Assembly: GCA_012295275.1 (NCBI GenBank)
Contig: CM022668.1
Location: 6,093,896-6,155,895 of the forward strand
Direction of reading: 5' to 3'
DNA from: Chrysomallon squamiferum
Lineage: Eukaryota; Mollusca; Gastropoda; Neomphalida; Peltospiridae
Length of the DNA: 62,000 bases
Positions 1 through 18,256 of the stretch are shown here, piece by piece; the first letter of the stretch is position 1, and each line of letters opens with the position of its first letter. The translations under genes were made by a program, and so were the position numbers. Under the pieces are notes generated by a model, which saw nothing but the letters and a program-made list of their open reading frames with translations, was not told the DNA's origin and did not search any database.

Positions 1-575
1 ATACACTGATTACACAGTCATACACTGATTACACAGCCATACACTGATTACACAGCTATACACTGATTACACAGACATACACTGATTACACAGCCATACA
101 CTGATTACACAGACATACACTGATTACACAGACATACACTGATTACACAGACATACACTGATTACACAGTCATACACTGATTACACAGACATACACTGAT
201 TACACAGCCATACACTGATTACACAGACATACACTGATTACACAGACATACACTGATTACACACATACACATACACTGATTACACAGACATACACTGATT
301 ACACAGACATACACTGATTACACAGCCATACACTGATTACACAGCCATACACTGATTACACAGCCATACACTGATTACACAGCCATACACTGATTACACA
401 GCCATACACTGATTACACAGCCATACACTGATTACACAGCCATACACTGATTACACAGCTATACACTGATTACACAGACATACACTGATTACACAGCCAT
501 ACACTGATTACACAGAGATACACTGATTACACAGCCATACACTGATTACACAGACATACACTGATTACATAGCCA
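1..575. repeat. 19-bp satellite array
   Basis: About 30 head-to-tail copies of ATACACTGATTACACAGCC, with the last two or three bases varying (CC, AC, TC, CT). The array runs to the window edge, so its full length is unknown. It lies in the presumed intron 5 of the lectin gene whose last exon is at 1331. A short reverse-complement array of the same unit sits at about 53000-53112 in intron 5 of the lectin gene at 51944-55435, which supports the inverted duplication of this end of the window. Confidence 0.95.
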
Positions 576-912
576 TACAGTTAGCAGCAAATTTCACAGG
601 AATCGGATTGTGTCCCTTCGCTTACATCTATTTTGTTTAAGAACAAGACACGAGAACGTCTGACACCAAAAGTGCTAAACAATGGCTTGACAGCCAGTTT
701 AAATAAACAGGTGGCGGGTGTTGCTGCTATTTCTGACGAATGGCGGACGAATTCGTCGTAAGCTAAAAGTGATGTGTGTATCTATTTATCTGTCTGTATC
801 GTGGAACCGCCATCTCTTATAGTATGTATCGAGACCTTTGTGTATATCTGTCTGTCTGTCTCCCTGTCTGTCTATCTATCTATCTATATCTATATGTCTA
901 TCTATATATCTA

Positions 913-951
<39 letters not shown>

Positions 952-1330
952 ATATATATATATATATGTATATTTCTCTATATATCTCTATATGGGGGGC
1001 TGTCTGTCTCTGCCTGTATGTGTGTTTGAATATCTGTGTTTGTGTGTCTGTATGTATATGCATTTCTGTATCCGTGTAACTGTTTTTGTACGAATGTGTG
1101 TAAGTGTGTTTCTTGGTTTACAACTGTTTTTTTTTTGTGTGTATGTTTTTTCGTGTGTGTGTACACATATGTGCTTTTGTGTGTGCGTGGGTCCGTATAT
1201 ATGTATCAGTCTGTGCATCTGTGCATATTTGCGTATGAGAGTGCCTGTATGTTGTAGTACAAAGATTGCTCTTGCTTTTCTTTCATAGTCGTAATGATAA
1301 TTTACGTTTATATTTTTTCCCGTTCCGAAG
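576..1330. other. Intron 5 remainder of the partial lectin gene, with TCTA/TA microsatellite
   Basis: No exon is seen. The stretch from about 576 to 770 is non-repetitive and is matched in reverse complement at about 52800-52995. From about 865 to 966 there is a (TCTA)n tract followed by (TA)n, with a TGTG/TCTG-rich tail to about 1250. The short open frames here are low-complexity translations of those tracts (YLSIYLSIY and similar) and are not credible genes. The acceptor TTCCGAAG lies immediately before 1331. Confidence 0.7.
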
Positions 1331-1590
1331 GTGACTCACTTGCCGGGCACAGTGGTAATTCTTTTACAACTAAGGATAAGGATCAGGATACGTGTTATTT
1401 AAACTGTGCCGAACTCTATTACGGAGCGTGGTGGTATACGTGCTGTCACAGTTCAAATCTGAACGGCTTGTACCTGGGAGGCCTTACTAAGGTATACGCC
1501 AAAGGAGTTACTTGGAGTCCGTGGAGAGGCCAGTTCTACTCGTTGAAGAGAACCGAGATAAAAATAAGACCACTTTTGTCTGGGAAATAA
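1331..1590 (+). CDS. PAN-FReD lectin gene A, last exon only (5' part outside window)
   Basis: This is the terminal exon of a fibrinogen-related lectin and encodes the C-terminal 86 residues of the FReD domain. It starts after a CCGAAG acceptor in phase 1 and ends at a TAA at 1588-1590, 260 nt, the same size as exon 6 of the intact paralogs. The frame shows the fibrinogen calcium loop (TKDKDQD, then NCAE), the GAWWY motif, the CH..NLNG segment and the [17 protein letters not shown] tail. Two cysteines are unusual: DTCYLNC instead of DTHSSNC, and YTCCH instead of YTDCH. Both occur again in the exon at 51944-52203, which is this exon's inverted duplicate. The upstream five exons would lie left of the window, beyond the satellite at 1-575. 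Family assignment is strong; function as a secreted carbohydrate or acetyl-group binder is inferred from the family. Confidence 0.88.
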
Positions 1591-2763
1591 GACCACTTTT
1601 GTCTGGAAAATAACGCCAGTTTAGTACTGAAGTTAAGATTAGTTTAGTTTTGAAATTAAAGTTCAGCTTCTTCATTTAAGTCTTGTGTAAGTTTTAATAT
1701 CTCTCGGCAGTATGAAGATGTTTATTTAATTACTTTAAAATTGTATTTGTTTTTAATTGGTTATTTATTATTGGTTGATTTAAACGTGTTTTCGTTTATT
1801 TATTTATTTTTTCTTATTTTTTTCTTAGAGGGATTAATTTTCAGTGAGCTATTGTTATTCCATGTTCTAAAATTTGAAGTTTGAATTGTCCTGTGTCACG
1901 AAGAGTCAGATAAAACATTTCATGTTCTATAAAAGGAAGACTTCATCAAACTTTTTACTGTAAAGGAATATTTCATAAATCTTTCCATGGAACATTCCAA
2001 TTCGGAACAGTTAATCAAGCTTTGTTCTTATGGAATATTCCATGTCGGATCAGGATCGTCAAACTTTGTAGTAATGGAACATTCCATGTTGGAAAAGTTC
2101 GTCAAACTTCGTTCTTATGGAACATTCCATGTGGGAATATTTCATGAACGTTTGTTTTAATGGATCATTCCATGTGGGAACAGTTCGTCAAACTTCGTTC
2201 TAATGGATCATTCCACGTGGGAACAGTTCGTCAAACTTCGTTCTAATGGAACATTCCGCCGGAACAGTTCATCAGGCTGTTTTCTAAAGGAAGATTCCGT
2301 GCGTAACCACGTTGTATATCAATACTGTTTGAAACACGTTCATATAAAACCTTTCTTTTTCTTCTGTTGTTATCACTTGATATCTGTCTGTGTACATTTA
2401 CTTTTAATAAAGCTATTAACATCTTCTTTTTATAGAACATAAAATGTTTTATCTGACTCTTCCTGTCACAGAACAATTCAAACTTCAGGCTGAAGAGCTT
2501 ACTAAGGGAAGTTACTAATGTTTTTATTGATTTCAGCGAACTAACCAGGGGATTCAGATCAATTTGTTGTTTAATACATTTTTTATTTCTGCGAGTTATT
2601 TCTCTCACTGTTATGTTTTGTACTGGGAATTATATGCCAGGCAAGTTTAATTAAAACTGTGTCTTTGTTACAAATAATAATAATTTGTGACTCCATTTAA
2701 TAATAAAACGATTGATTCAAACAAAAAAAATCTTTCGAATCTATTTCATATTTAATAATTATA

Positions 2764-2799
<36 letters not shown>

Positions 2800-4050
2800 T
2801 ACATGTTTTATGTACTAACGTATTTTGTTAATGAAATATTGTGTGTCATTGTTGTAGTTGAATTTCTTAATACAGTATTATCTACCACAACACCTTTGTT
2901 GACACATTCTTCAAGACCACTGTTAACCGTGGTCATTATAATCCTTAGCGTCGTCATTATGATGAGCAACATCATCATCATCATCACCTTAACTACAGCC
3001 GTGATATTTGTTTGCATCTTTTCGATCATAATCATCGACTCCATTATTATCGTTATTATCAAAACAGCATCATTATTATCAGCTTCGTCATAATCATTTG
3101 CATTGCATAATGATTATAAAGAAATTGAATATTTTTCAGCTGTTTCTCTTTAAAATGTTCAAATATTTGTTTTATTTTTTATTTTTATTTATTTTGCTTT
3201 TAATTTAATTAACTTTTCTATCTCATCTAATCTTAATTAATTTACAAGAAAAGAGTACATTTGAAATCATTTTTTTTTTTTTTTAAGTGACATCGACAAG
3301 TACGCCATGACGTCACAGCTCGGATTACGAAAGAATAAAAATGGAGGCTTTCAGATGTTTTGTGACAGTACAACGTTCCTCTCATGCTTTGTTATGAGCG
3401 ATGAAAGATGAAGCAAACTAGTCAGATAACAACTAAAGAATAAATAGTTTAAAGAATTTTATTAGACCAGATGTACGTGAGAAAAAACAGGAATAATACA
3501 GATTAATGATATTAAAATGTGAAATATGTTTTCAAAGCTTTTAAACTTGTATTCTCCCGAAAAAAAAAAAAAAAACAATCAAAACAAAAACAAAGAAAAC
3601 AACAACAAGCAAAACAAAACAAAACAAAACAACAACAACAACAATATGGTATAATAGATTATTATTATTATCTTAAATTGATATGCTATTTGTCACACGT
3701 AATATTAACAACGACAATATTGCTTTAAATGTAAAACTAACAAACACGGAATTTTAATACATTAACTAAATAAATAAATAAATAAATAAATATCATATAA
3801 AAAGTGAAACGATGTAATTCTCAATAAGTGAATTTTATTCTTGCAATTTCGAAAAAATCTAAAACTCATTTACCTCACCAAGGCCTCTTAAATAAAAGAG
3901 CATAAATCTATACAAAATACTGAACAGAGAACTAGTCTATTCATCTCTAAGGAATAATAACTGTATATAATTCTTTTAAACGTTAATAACAGGCAACAAA
4001 ATGTTTTCAAAAACAAAATCAATCTCATTTAACAAATACATGGTATATCT
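1591..4050. other. Intergenic spacer between two tail-to-tail lectin genes
   Basis: No gene is supported. It holds a 43-bp minisatellite at about 1986-2290, an ATT tract at about 2758-2800, a TCATCA/ATCATC-rich stretch at about 2930-3090 and A-rich runs at about 3558-3640. The whole stretch has an inverted copy at about 49.5-51.9 kb, and 1591-3560 has a direct copy at about 44.4-46.6 kb. A short segment containing the CRE-like octamer TGACGTCA lies at about 3307 and recurs at about 46360. Confidence 0.6.
1986..2290. repeat. 43-bp imperfect minisatellite with a GGAACATTCC core
   Basis: About seven imperfect units. Successive TGGATCATTCC/TGGAACATTCC starts at 2161, 2204 and 2247 are exactly 43 bp apart. 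Each unit contains a near-palindrome (GGAACATTCC or GGATCATTCC) followed by a conserved GAACAGTTCGTCAAACTT-like stretch. Related units occur at about 44700-45190, 51350-51650 (reverse complement) and 22610-22790, always in duplicated flanks. Confidence 0.75.
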
Positions 4051-9833
<5,783 letters not shown>

Positions 9834-9974
9834 TTTTAATCTTTGTAAAAATCTTAAAATAACAAATGAATTGAATCCAGTTGTCTTGCTTATGGTTCAA
9901 ATACTACGTTCCTTCCCTTGTCTGCACTGCAGCGTTGATTTCTGAGTTCAGACGAATGATTCGTAGTTCACTGG

Positions 9975-10060
9975 CTTGTTATAAAACTTCTGAATTAGGC
10001 GTTTGTTCATCTTGTTGCTTATTGGCTGTTTTGTCTGTTTTGACTGGTGAAGAATTAAAG
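9975..10060 (-). promoter_or_regulatory. Putative promoter of lectin gene B
   Basis: On the minus strand a TTTTATAAC box (about 9978-9987) lies about 150 nt upstream of the ATG at 9833, with a CCAAT box (ATTGG on +, 10021-10025) further upstream. The block AGTTCA/CTGAACTCAGAAATCAACG and a GACGC-containing segment are conserved upstream of every exon 1 in the window (20214, 24929, 41523, 55435, 61721). This phylogenetic-footprint logic supports a promoter; transcription start is not shown. Confidence 0.5.
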
Positions 10061-11104
10061 ATTCATACAGACGCAGCGAATTAACATAACGATCGCTAAG
10101 TGTCTAGTTTACTGTTATGTATTGATCTGCAGCATCTGTGTGTATCTATATATTTACAGATCTGTAGATCTGTTTGTCTGTGTATCTGTTTATATTATAT
10201 GAGAGTCATTTTAGATTTTCATTTATAGAGGAATAGATGTTTTATATATATGTGCCTAGCCGTAACTAGTTACTGTCTAAATTTATTGTCCTGCGAAGAT
10301 TAGAATGCCAAATGCAGCGAGGCTTTACCGAGCTATTCAACTTGACCAAAATAAAGGTTTATTTTTTTTAACCTGCAATTCTAAATAACTTTGAAAACCA
10401 AAGAAATTAACTATATATATTTCGATAAATTATTTGCCACAGTCACACACACACACAAATACACAGAGACAGATATCATATATATTTGTAAGTGGCAAGT
10501 ATTTTATGGAAGTAAATATTGTTCCGTTCCAATCAGTCCCTCGCTCAGACTTTTTCTTCATGATTGAGCACTGAACACTTCCAACAGTATTGGAAAACCT
10601 TTACTATGACAAAGCAGAATTTACAATTTCAGTATTTCATTTTTCTTTACTTTATTTTTCATAATATCGACCAAATCGACAACGTTAACCTAATCACTAA
10701 CGTCATGCATGTCTTCAATGTTAAGCAAGTTGAGAACTTGAACAAAGACACAATGAAACATTAGTACTAACTAGGTGAAGTACACGCTTCACTTGAAATG
10801 TTTTGCCTCAAAGATTTTTAGTCGTATTACATGTTTTATAATTAATAAAAGAAATACAGGATTATTTAGCGGGTTAAAATTTAATTAAAATGTAGTTTGA
10901 ATACTGTGTTGTCGTTGTTGCTTTTGTGAATGGCGCCTTCATCTTTCTTGACGTGTTCGTCATCACATTTGTTTCGAGAGGGTAAACTCCAGAGACGTTT
11001 ACAGAAAATCGTTTCAAAGTTTCACATTGCTAGAGAATACATTAAGAATGAAATAAAGAGTCAAGGATATATGCCTCCGAAAAGAATGATGCGAAATTTA
11101 TCAA

Positions 11105-11294
<190 letters not shown>

Positions 11295-11937
11295 CTATAT
11301 GTATATGAATGTATTTGTTTAAGCATGTATTTTAGGATGTTCAATATTGTATGGCACCCATTCGCCTCCTCTCCAAATGCTGACGATGTTACCGTTCAAC
11401 CACCAAGACAACCTCAAGAAAATTGCTCAATAACCAAGGGTAATCATCGCTTCCGAAGAAACACGCCGTTCTTTGTCTTTTTGTTTCCTTAATCAGATGA
11501 AAATAAACGACTCCAGTCTAGGTTTCACATTTGTTGTAATACGAACGCCGGTACAAAACGAAACAATGTTTCCCAGCGACCAGCAAAGAAATTCTGTCTA
11601 TATAAATTAATAAGTCTATCTATCCACTAGAGAAATAAAAACAATACAAGTGAAGGTTCACGTTAATTATTTAATTATGATATAGAGGTGACTTGATAAA
11701 AATACATTATACAATCATAACACATACGATTGTTTAATTTTGCAGTTTAGGATTTTGAATAGTCTCTGAGTTATGTACGTCTGATTAGACTGGGCAGATA
11801 GACAATATTCAGGATCGCTCTAACACAGACAGACAAAGATCAGTCACAACATCATCAAACCCGTCAGAAACCGCTGACGAGACAGGAAAGTACGGCAGTC
11901 ATTCGCCCGCACTCCAAAAGCGGATCACGTTACGATA

Positions 11938-12126
11938 TGTGTGTGTGTGTGTGTGTGTCTGTGTGTGTGCCTGTGTGTGAGTGTGTGTGTGTCTGTGTGT
12001 GTGTGTGTCTGTGTGTGTGTGTGTGTCTGTGTGTGTGTCTGTGTGTGTTTGTGTGTGTGTCTGTGTGTGTATGTGTGTCTGTGTGTGTGTCTGTGTGTGT
12101 GTGTGTGTCTGTGTGTGTGTGTGTGT
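11938..12126. repeat. (GT)n/(GTCT) microsatellite
   Basis: A GT dinucleotide run with periodic CT interruptions. The inverted counterpart at about 37180-37250 is (CA)n and much shorter. Confidence 0.95.
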
Positions 12127-12205
12127 GCTGAATTGTTCTTGTTATTATCACTACTACTATGACCACGACTATCACTGTTACCGTTGCTTCTACCGTAATC
12201 ATCAC

Positions 12206-12253
<48 letters not shown>

Positions 12254-12489
12254 TGTTATAAAAGTTCAGAAAGATAATTAGGTGTTATATATGGACTTTG
12301 TTTTAAATAAAGAAAAACGTTAATCTTGAAAAGTAATACTGTTATATATCTGCACGCTTAAAACAAAATAAAACATTCAAATAAACCAGTAGTCTTGCTT
12401 CATGTTGGGAATCACTAATGTAAACTAATGTTAAACATATCTACTTTATGTGTTTGATTTCCTCAGAAGACAGCAATTTATCAATAATT

Positions 12490-13302
12490 TTACAGATTTA
12501 CAGAAAGTTCCGTGTTATTTTGTAGATGATTCTTCTTCAAATTCATCGTTCCACATTTTTTCCAGAACTGCTCTGTTACGTCATCAACATTCTCAGCATT
12601 CCAATCTTCCAGTTTGTGACTCCTCCACAGAAATATCACCCACAGCAAATTAAAGACATCCTGTGATATTAGGTACGAGGTGTTCCTCTCCAACATCCTC
12701 AACAAGAAAATACCGTCCTGTTGCAAATAACTTCGGCAGAATGTGTGAAAAAGACCCATGTCGTCTGCTAGCATATTTTTCATACTGACTCGGTATTTCT
12801 CGAGAAATCTCTCTCGTTTAGAGACGATGATTAACTCGGTTGTCCATGAGATGAGGCTAAGGACGGTTGCTACTGCCAGCAAAGCAAAGATGAACCAAAG
12901 GAGTATGTACATCTTCTCCAGAAAGAGGTTGATGGTCAAGACACACTGCACTGTCCACTTCTGGACGTTCTGAAGTTGTCGGATCTCGAAGTCACAGAGC
13001 GAAATTCTCGGGAAGTGACGGGAATCGATCCAGAATTGGTTTTGTGAGAGAGATGAAACGACCTCGATCCCGTAGGTGTAGTAGTCAATTTCCAAGAACT
13101 TTGAGAGCAGAGGAAACTGAACGATGACGTTGACGAGGTAGAGAATCTTTTTCAAAATAAACAGCTGAACGAGATAGGACCCAGACTTGGTACCGATAGA
13201 CAGGAATTTTTTGGAAAACATGTCTCTGAATCTGTCTATGTAGACAGCTGTTTGACTCAGAATCTCTTGTCTTTCCTTTACATCAATGTGTTCTAAATCA
13301 GC
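12490..13302 (-). pseudogene. Innexin, C-terminal half only (N-terminal half deleted)
   Basis: An open frame on the minus strand matches, almost residue for residue, residues 130-388 of the innexin at 35615-36839: ADLEHIDVKERQEILSQ onward, TM3, the second extracellular loop with its two cysteines (ISLCDFE and TVQCVL), TM4, and the cytoplasmic tail. TM1, the first extracellular loop and TM2 are missing. The frame runs open upstream to about 13332 through unrelated codons but contains no ATG there. The C-terminus differs (HLQNNTELSVNL) because of a small insertion before the stop. The break falls at GCTG (13299-13302), the tetranucleotide found at both ends of the 2.79-kb stretch present only in the right arm (33258-33261 and 36051-36054). 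A half-innexin cannot form a channel. The lack of frameshifts suggests a recent loss, or one haplotype's deletion. Confidence 0.88.
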
Positions 13303-15002
13303 AGAAAAGACATTTAAGAATTCTTGTTCCAATTTAAAGCAGGCAAATGATACATTTTTATATATATATATATATATAAATTTTTATTTTTTATTTTTCC
13401 AAAGTCATTAATAAACTTATTTAGCATTCGATATTCGTTAATCTTGCCTCTTCTGACACGTTTGGCATCACGTGACGTTTCCATAACTACGGAGCCATTT
13501 TTAGCATTCGGCCTCTTATTCATAAAATTCAGTAAATTGTAGCAATTTTTATTTATCTTATTTTTCTATCTTGTTTTTTTCCCTTAGAATGTTCTTGTTT
13601 ATTTATTTATGTGTTTCTTTATTCATGCATTTCATTCATTTGTTCGTTCATTCGTTCATTTATTTACTTTTGCTGACTGTACATTATTAACATCATTGTT
13701 GATGTTGTTGTTGATGTTGTTTATTTCAATGACAGATTGTTTATTCGTTTCATTCTTCTTTCAAAAATGTATGTCATCTGACTAACATCATTTATTATTT
13801 AATTAACAAAGTTACACAAAATGTATTTGAATAAATGTACGTTAATCTGAATATCTTAGTATCAGACTTTTAAAAATAATTTTATTGATACAGAAAACGC
13901 GATATTACACGGGACACACTTTTCTATTAGCAGGAAGAAATCTTTTCTTGGCACCTTCCCAAACAGTGCGTCCTTGATAAACCAATAGCAGGGTATTCAT
14001 TGAAACATATATAACAATTTAAGCAAGGCCAAGAAGTGGGTCATCTCCCCTTTTACAAGGCGACACCTCTAACCCCTGAGCCACAACTACAACTACAGAA
14101 TGACACAGCACAGTGATCGAGTTAGGCTGCCACTCGAACATGTCATTGTAAAGCTAGAGTGCTATTGAGACGTTTATTTTCATCTGATTAAGAAAACAAG
14201 CAAAACCTGTGCATGATCCGCAGTGTCGAGTCTGTTCTGTGTGTCTCGTGTAAATAGTTATTTTTCATGAATGGGATTATTATTAAAGACTTTCAATTTT
14301 AATTTATTTATTTAATTATCTATTTATTTCTTCGTTTATTCATACATTCATGCATTCCTTCGTTTTATATATATATTTTCTTTCCTAATTTTTATGTATT
14401 TACTTCGTTAAATTTATATCATCATTATCATCATCGCCACATTATTACCATCAACGTTTTCTCCACCAACAGATCGATTTTATTATATAAGAAACTAACT
14501 GAACTAATTACTAATAGTCGTGCTATTTTATGAGGTGTTTTCTTCCCAGGATTTATTTCTCTGAGAACATTATGAATAAAATAATATGTTATTTCCTTGT
14601 CATTTTTAAGTGTTTCTTTACTAGCTATTTTCTGTTGTAGAAACAAAACTCTGTGTAACTTAGTTATTCTACTACAACACAGTCATGTGAAACTCAGTAC
14701 AAGAGACAACATTGTGCAATAGGCTATTGTATACATCAGACTATTGTATACAACAGACTATTGTATACAACAGACTACTGTAAACAAAAGGCTAAAGATC
14801 TTTGTTATTATAATTTTATTTTGTTTTTAATTTCACAATGAATAAAATAAACATTTAATAAATGGATAAATTTATACTTTCTGTAATTAATGTAATTAAA
14901 TTAATTATATATAACTATACAGAAATGGAAGCGAATCGAAAATTGTCCAAAATGTAACGAACTTATGTTAAAAATGTTTCCAAGTAAAACGACAATGAAA
15001 CA

Positions 15003-15003
15003 G

Positions 15004-15062
<59 letters not shown>

Positions 15063-15160
15063 AAGAAGAAGAAGAAGAAGAAGAAGAAGAAGAAGAAGAA
15101 GAAGAAGAAGAAGAAGAAGAAGAAGAAGAGAAGAAAGAAGAGGAAGAAGAAGAAGAAATA
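15003..15160. repeat. (ATA)n(AGA)n microsatellite
   Basis: About 35 bp of ATA followed by about 120 bp of AGA. The inverted counterpart at 30358-30486 is mostly (TTA)n with only a short (TTC)n part, so the motif balance has shifted between arms. Confidence 0.95.
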
Positions 15161-15453
15161 CTTCAATACAGATCCAGAACAGTGGTTTTGAAAGAGCCAT
15201 CTCTAACGTCAATAATAAAATATTAAAGTGATTTCTCGTTTTCCTCTTTTCAAATACAAATACTGTGTTGGATGAGCAGAAATTCGTTTTGTAAGTGCAT
15301 TTAATAATATATCTGTTCTACATGCTTCAGCGAATTCAGCATAAATGTAAACGAAGAAAGAATATAAAATACAAAATTGTTCTTGTTAAAGTTATTGTTA
15401 TTGTTATTACTACCTCACCTACACCACCACTACAACTTATTTTAATGTAGTCG

Positions 15454-15570
<117 letters not shown>

Positions 15571-15685
15571 ATAAACATAGTTATCGTCATCATTATGATC
15601 ATCATTATTATGATCATCATCGTCATGATTACTGTTATTATAGATACTAATGCCATTTCTTCTAGTAATATTTCACATGATTACT

Positions 15686-15855
15686 TGAAGTATTACTATA
15701 AGACATAAACATTCCTACTGCTATAACTATTATTTTACTACTGGAAGTATTACTATAAGACATAAACATTCCTAGTGCTATAACTATTATTTTACTACTG
15801 CAAGTATTACTATAAGACATAAACATTCCTACTGCTATAACTATTATTTTACTAC
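15686..15855 (-). repeat. 57-bp minisatellite, three copies
   Basis: Reverse-complement copies of the unit described at 6635, bounded by the flank ATTTCACATGATTACTTGAAG and by CTCTACAATAGCAGT. The mirror-image locus at 29326-29815 has nine copies. Confidence 0.9.
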
Positions 15856-16108
15856 TCTACAATAGCAGTCACTGTTACAACGACTGTTACTGCTACCAGA
15901 AATACTACTACTGCTGTTACATTACTACTAATACTACTGGTGCTGCTTATTTAGTAATTACAGTTGTTATTAGTACTGTTCTTTTTAAAACAATAATAAT
16001 AATAATCATCTATTTTCCGATACTGTGGTGAAATATTCCTACATGAATTATTCCATAAGATTTATGAAATGTTCCATTAGAACAAAGCTCGATGAAATGT
16101 TTGGAACT

Positions 16109-16222
<114 letters not shown>

Positions 16223-17277
16223 ATATTTATAAAACAAATAAAATGTTAAGTTTTAACAAAAGCAAGGACAGAAAGGTAATATGAACTAATATATTCCTAG
16301 AAGTTTAGTATTCCTCGGGAAAGTGTTGTTATTTTTATCTATAACGGAAGTTACACTGTCAGTATTCAATACGCGGCCATCAGTTTAATCACTGGAAAAT
16401 GCACTGCTGTTCGAAAGTTATCTCTTCAGTTCAAAATTGTTTATTTAGTTATTTTCTTTTCTCTTCTTCACTTTGTTCACCGTACAGTTTTATAATACTA
16501 AAAATAATCGTAAGTGAGACAGAGAAAACAGAAAAGGAAATTTTATAATAAATACGAAAAACTTGAAGGAACGAATAGGGTTAAAAAAGGTAAGCAGAAT
16601 ATATAGTTTATTTTATCGGTTCATATTATAATATATTTACATATCCTGTTTTTATTTATTTATCTATTTATTTATTTAATTCCTTACTTACTTTCTTATA
16701 TCTATATGTATGTATGTATGTAAGTATATGAGTATGTATTATGAATGAACCGATTAACGAACGAATGAAGGAAGGTCGATCTTTCTTTCCCTTTCTTTCC
16801 ATCCTTATACTTTTCATTCTTTCCCACATTCCTCTTAGTCAGTGTCTCTTTCTCTGTCTCTGTCAATGTCTGTCTGTGTGTTTGTGTGCAAAATGTGATG
16901 TCCCATAGCTTTAATGTTATTAAATAAAACATCAATTGATAAAAATTCACAACAATAGTTATTTGAAATTATATGTTTTTATTTAAAATGTGGAAAAACA
17001 GTAGCTCATTAAAAATTAGTCCCTCTAAGAAAAAACGAAACAAATGGACACACGTGTAAAAAAAAAAGAAATAATAAATAAACAATTAGAAACTTAAATA
17101 CAGAATTTTAAAGCAATGAAATAAACGTCTTCATTCTGTTCAGAGATATTAAAGCCTGTAGAAGACTTAAACGAAGAATACGAAATTTATCTTCAAAGCG
17201 AATCTGATCTTAACTTCAACACGTAATTCCTTTTATCTTGAACAATAAACTGGTTCATTTTCGAGACAAAACTAGTT

Positions 17278-18225
17278 TTATTTTCCAGACAAAAGTGGTC
17301 TTATTTTCATTTCAGTTCTCTTCAAGGAGTAGAACTGGCCTCTCCACGAACTCCAAGTAACTCCTTTCGCGTATACCGTAGTAAGGCCTCCCAGGTAGAA
17401 GCCATTCAGATTTGAACTGTGACAGTCTGTGTACCACCACGCTCCATGAAAGATTTCGGCACAGTTTGAAGAATGCGTATCCTGATCCTTATCCTTAGTT
17501 GTAAAAGACTGAGCATTGTGCCCGGAAAGTGAGTCACCTTTGGAACGAGAAAAAAGTATAATTACCAATTATCATTGTTATTGCGAAATAAAAGCAAGAG
17601 CAATCTTCGTACGACATTTTTTTCACTTTTGGCAAAAACTACTTATACATACAAGTACAACCTCCAATACACAGATACACGCACAAATGTAGAAATACAT
17701 TAACACAGAAACTCAGTTATAATCCAAGCCACACGGATAAACAAATGACAGACGTACGTACAAACAAACAAACTGACAAAGAAACACATTTATATACAGA
17801 TATATGCTGAGACAGAAATATATTCAAATATTCACAGACACACATACATACATAGACACAGAGAGGCACACGTTTTCTTACAGACATACCTCCTTTAGAC
17901 ACATATAGACAAACATAAACATATATATATATATAATCATTCAGTCTGTTTTAGCTTGTTGCCATACCAACCTGCGTTTCCGCTGTAAGATCCAATGTGT
18001 AGAGTGTAGTTCTCCGCCTCACTACCCAGTGAAAATGTCGAGTACATCGCGTAACGTTTGTTTCCTTCAAAGTCTTCTAGATCAACACGTAGCTCGTATT
18101 CCTGTTTACTTGTTATCTTGTAGATGTTCTCGTTTCCTGAACAACAGCAATAACAACAACAATACTACTACTACTACTACTAATAATAATAATAATAATA
18201 ATAATAGTAATAATAATAATAATAA

Positions 18226-18256
<31 letters not shown>

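Noticed and set aside
1-575. Regular short repeats reminiscent of a CRISPR array
   Set aside because: Units are contiguous 19-mers with no unique spacers, in intron-bearing animal DNA; this is a satellite.
774-1288. Overlapping frames rich in YLSIYLSI and CVCVC
   Set aside because: They come from TCTA, TA and GT microsatellites in intron 5; several frames and both strands are open at once.
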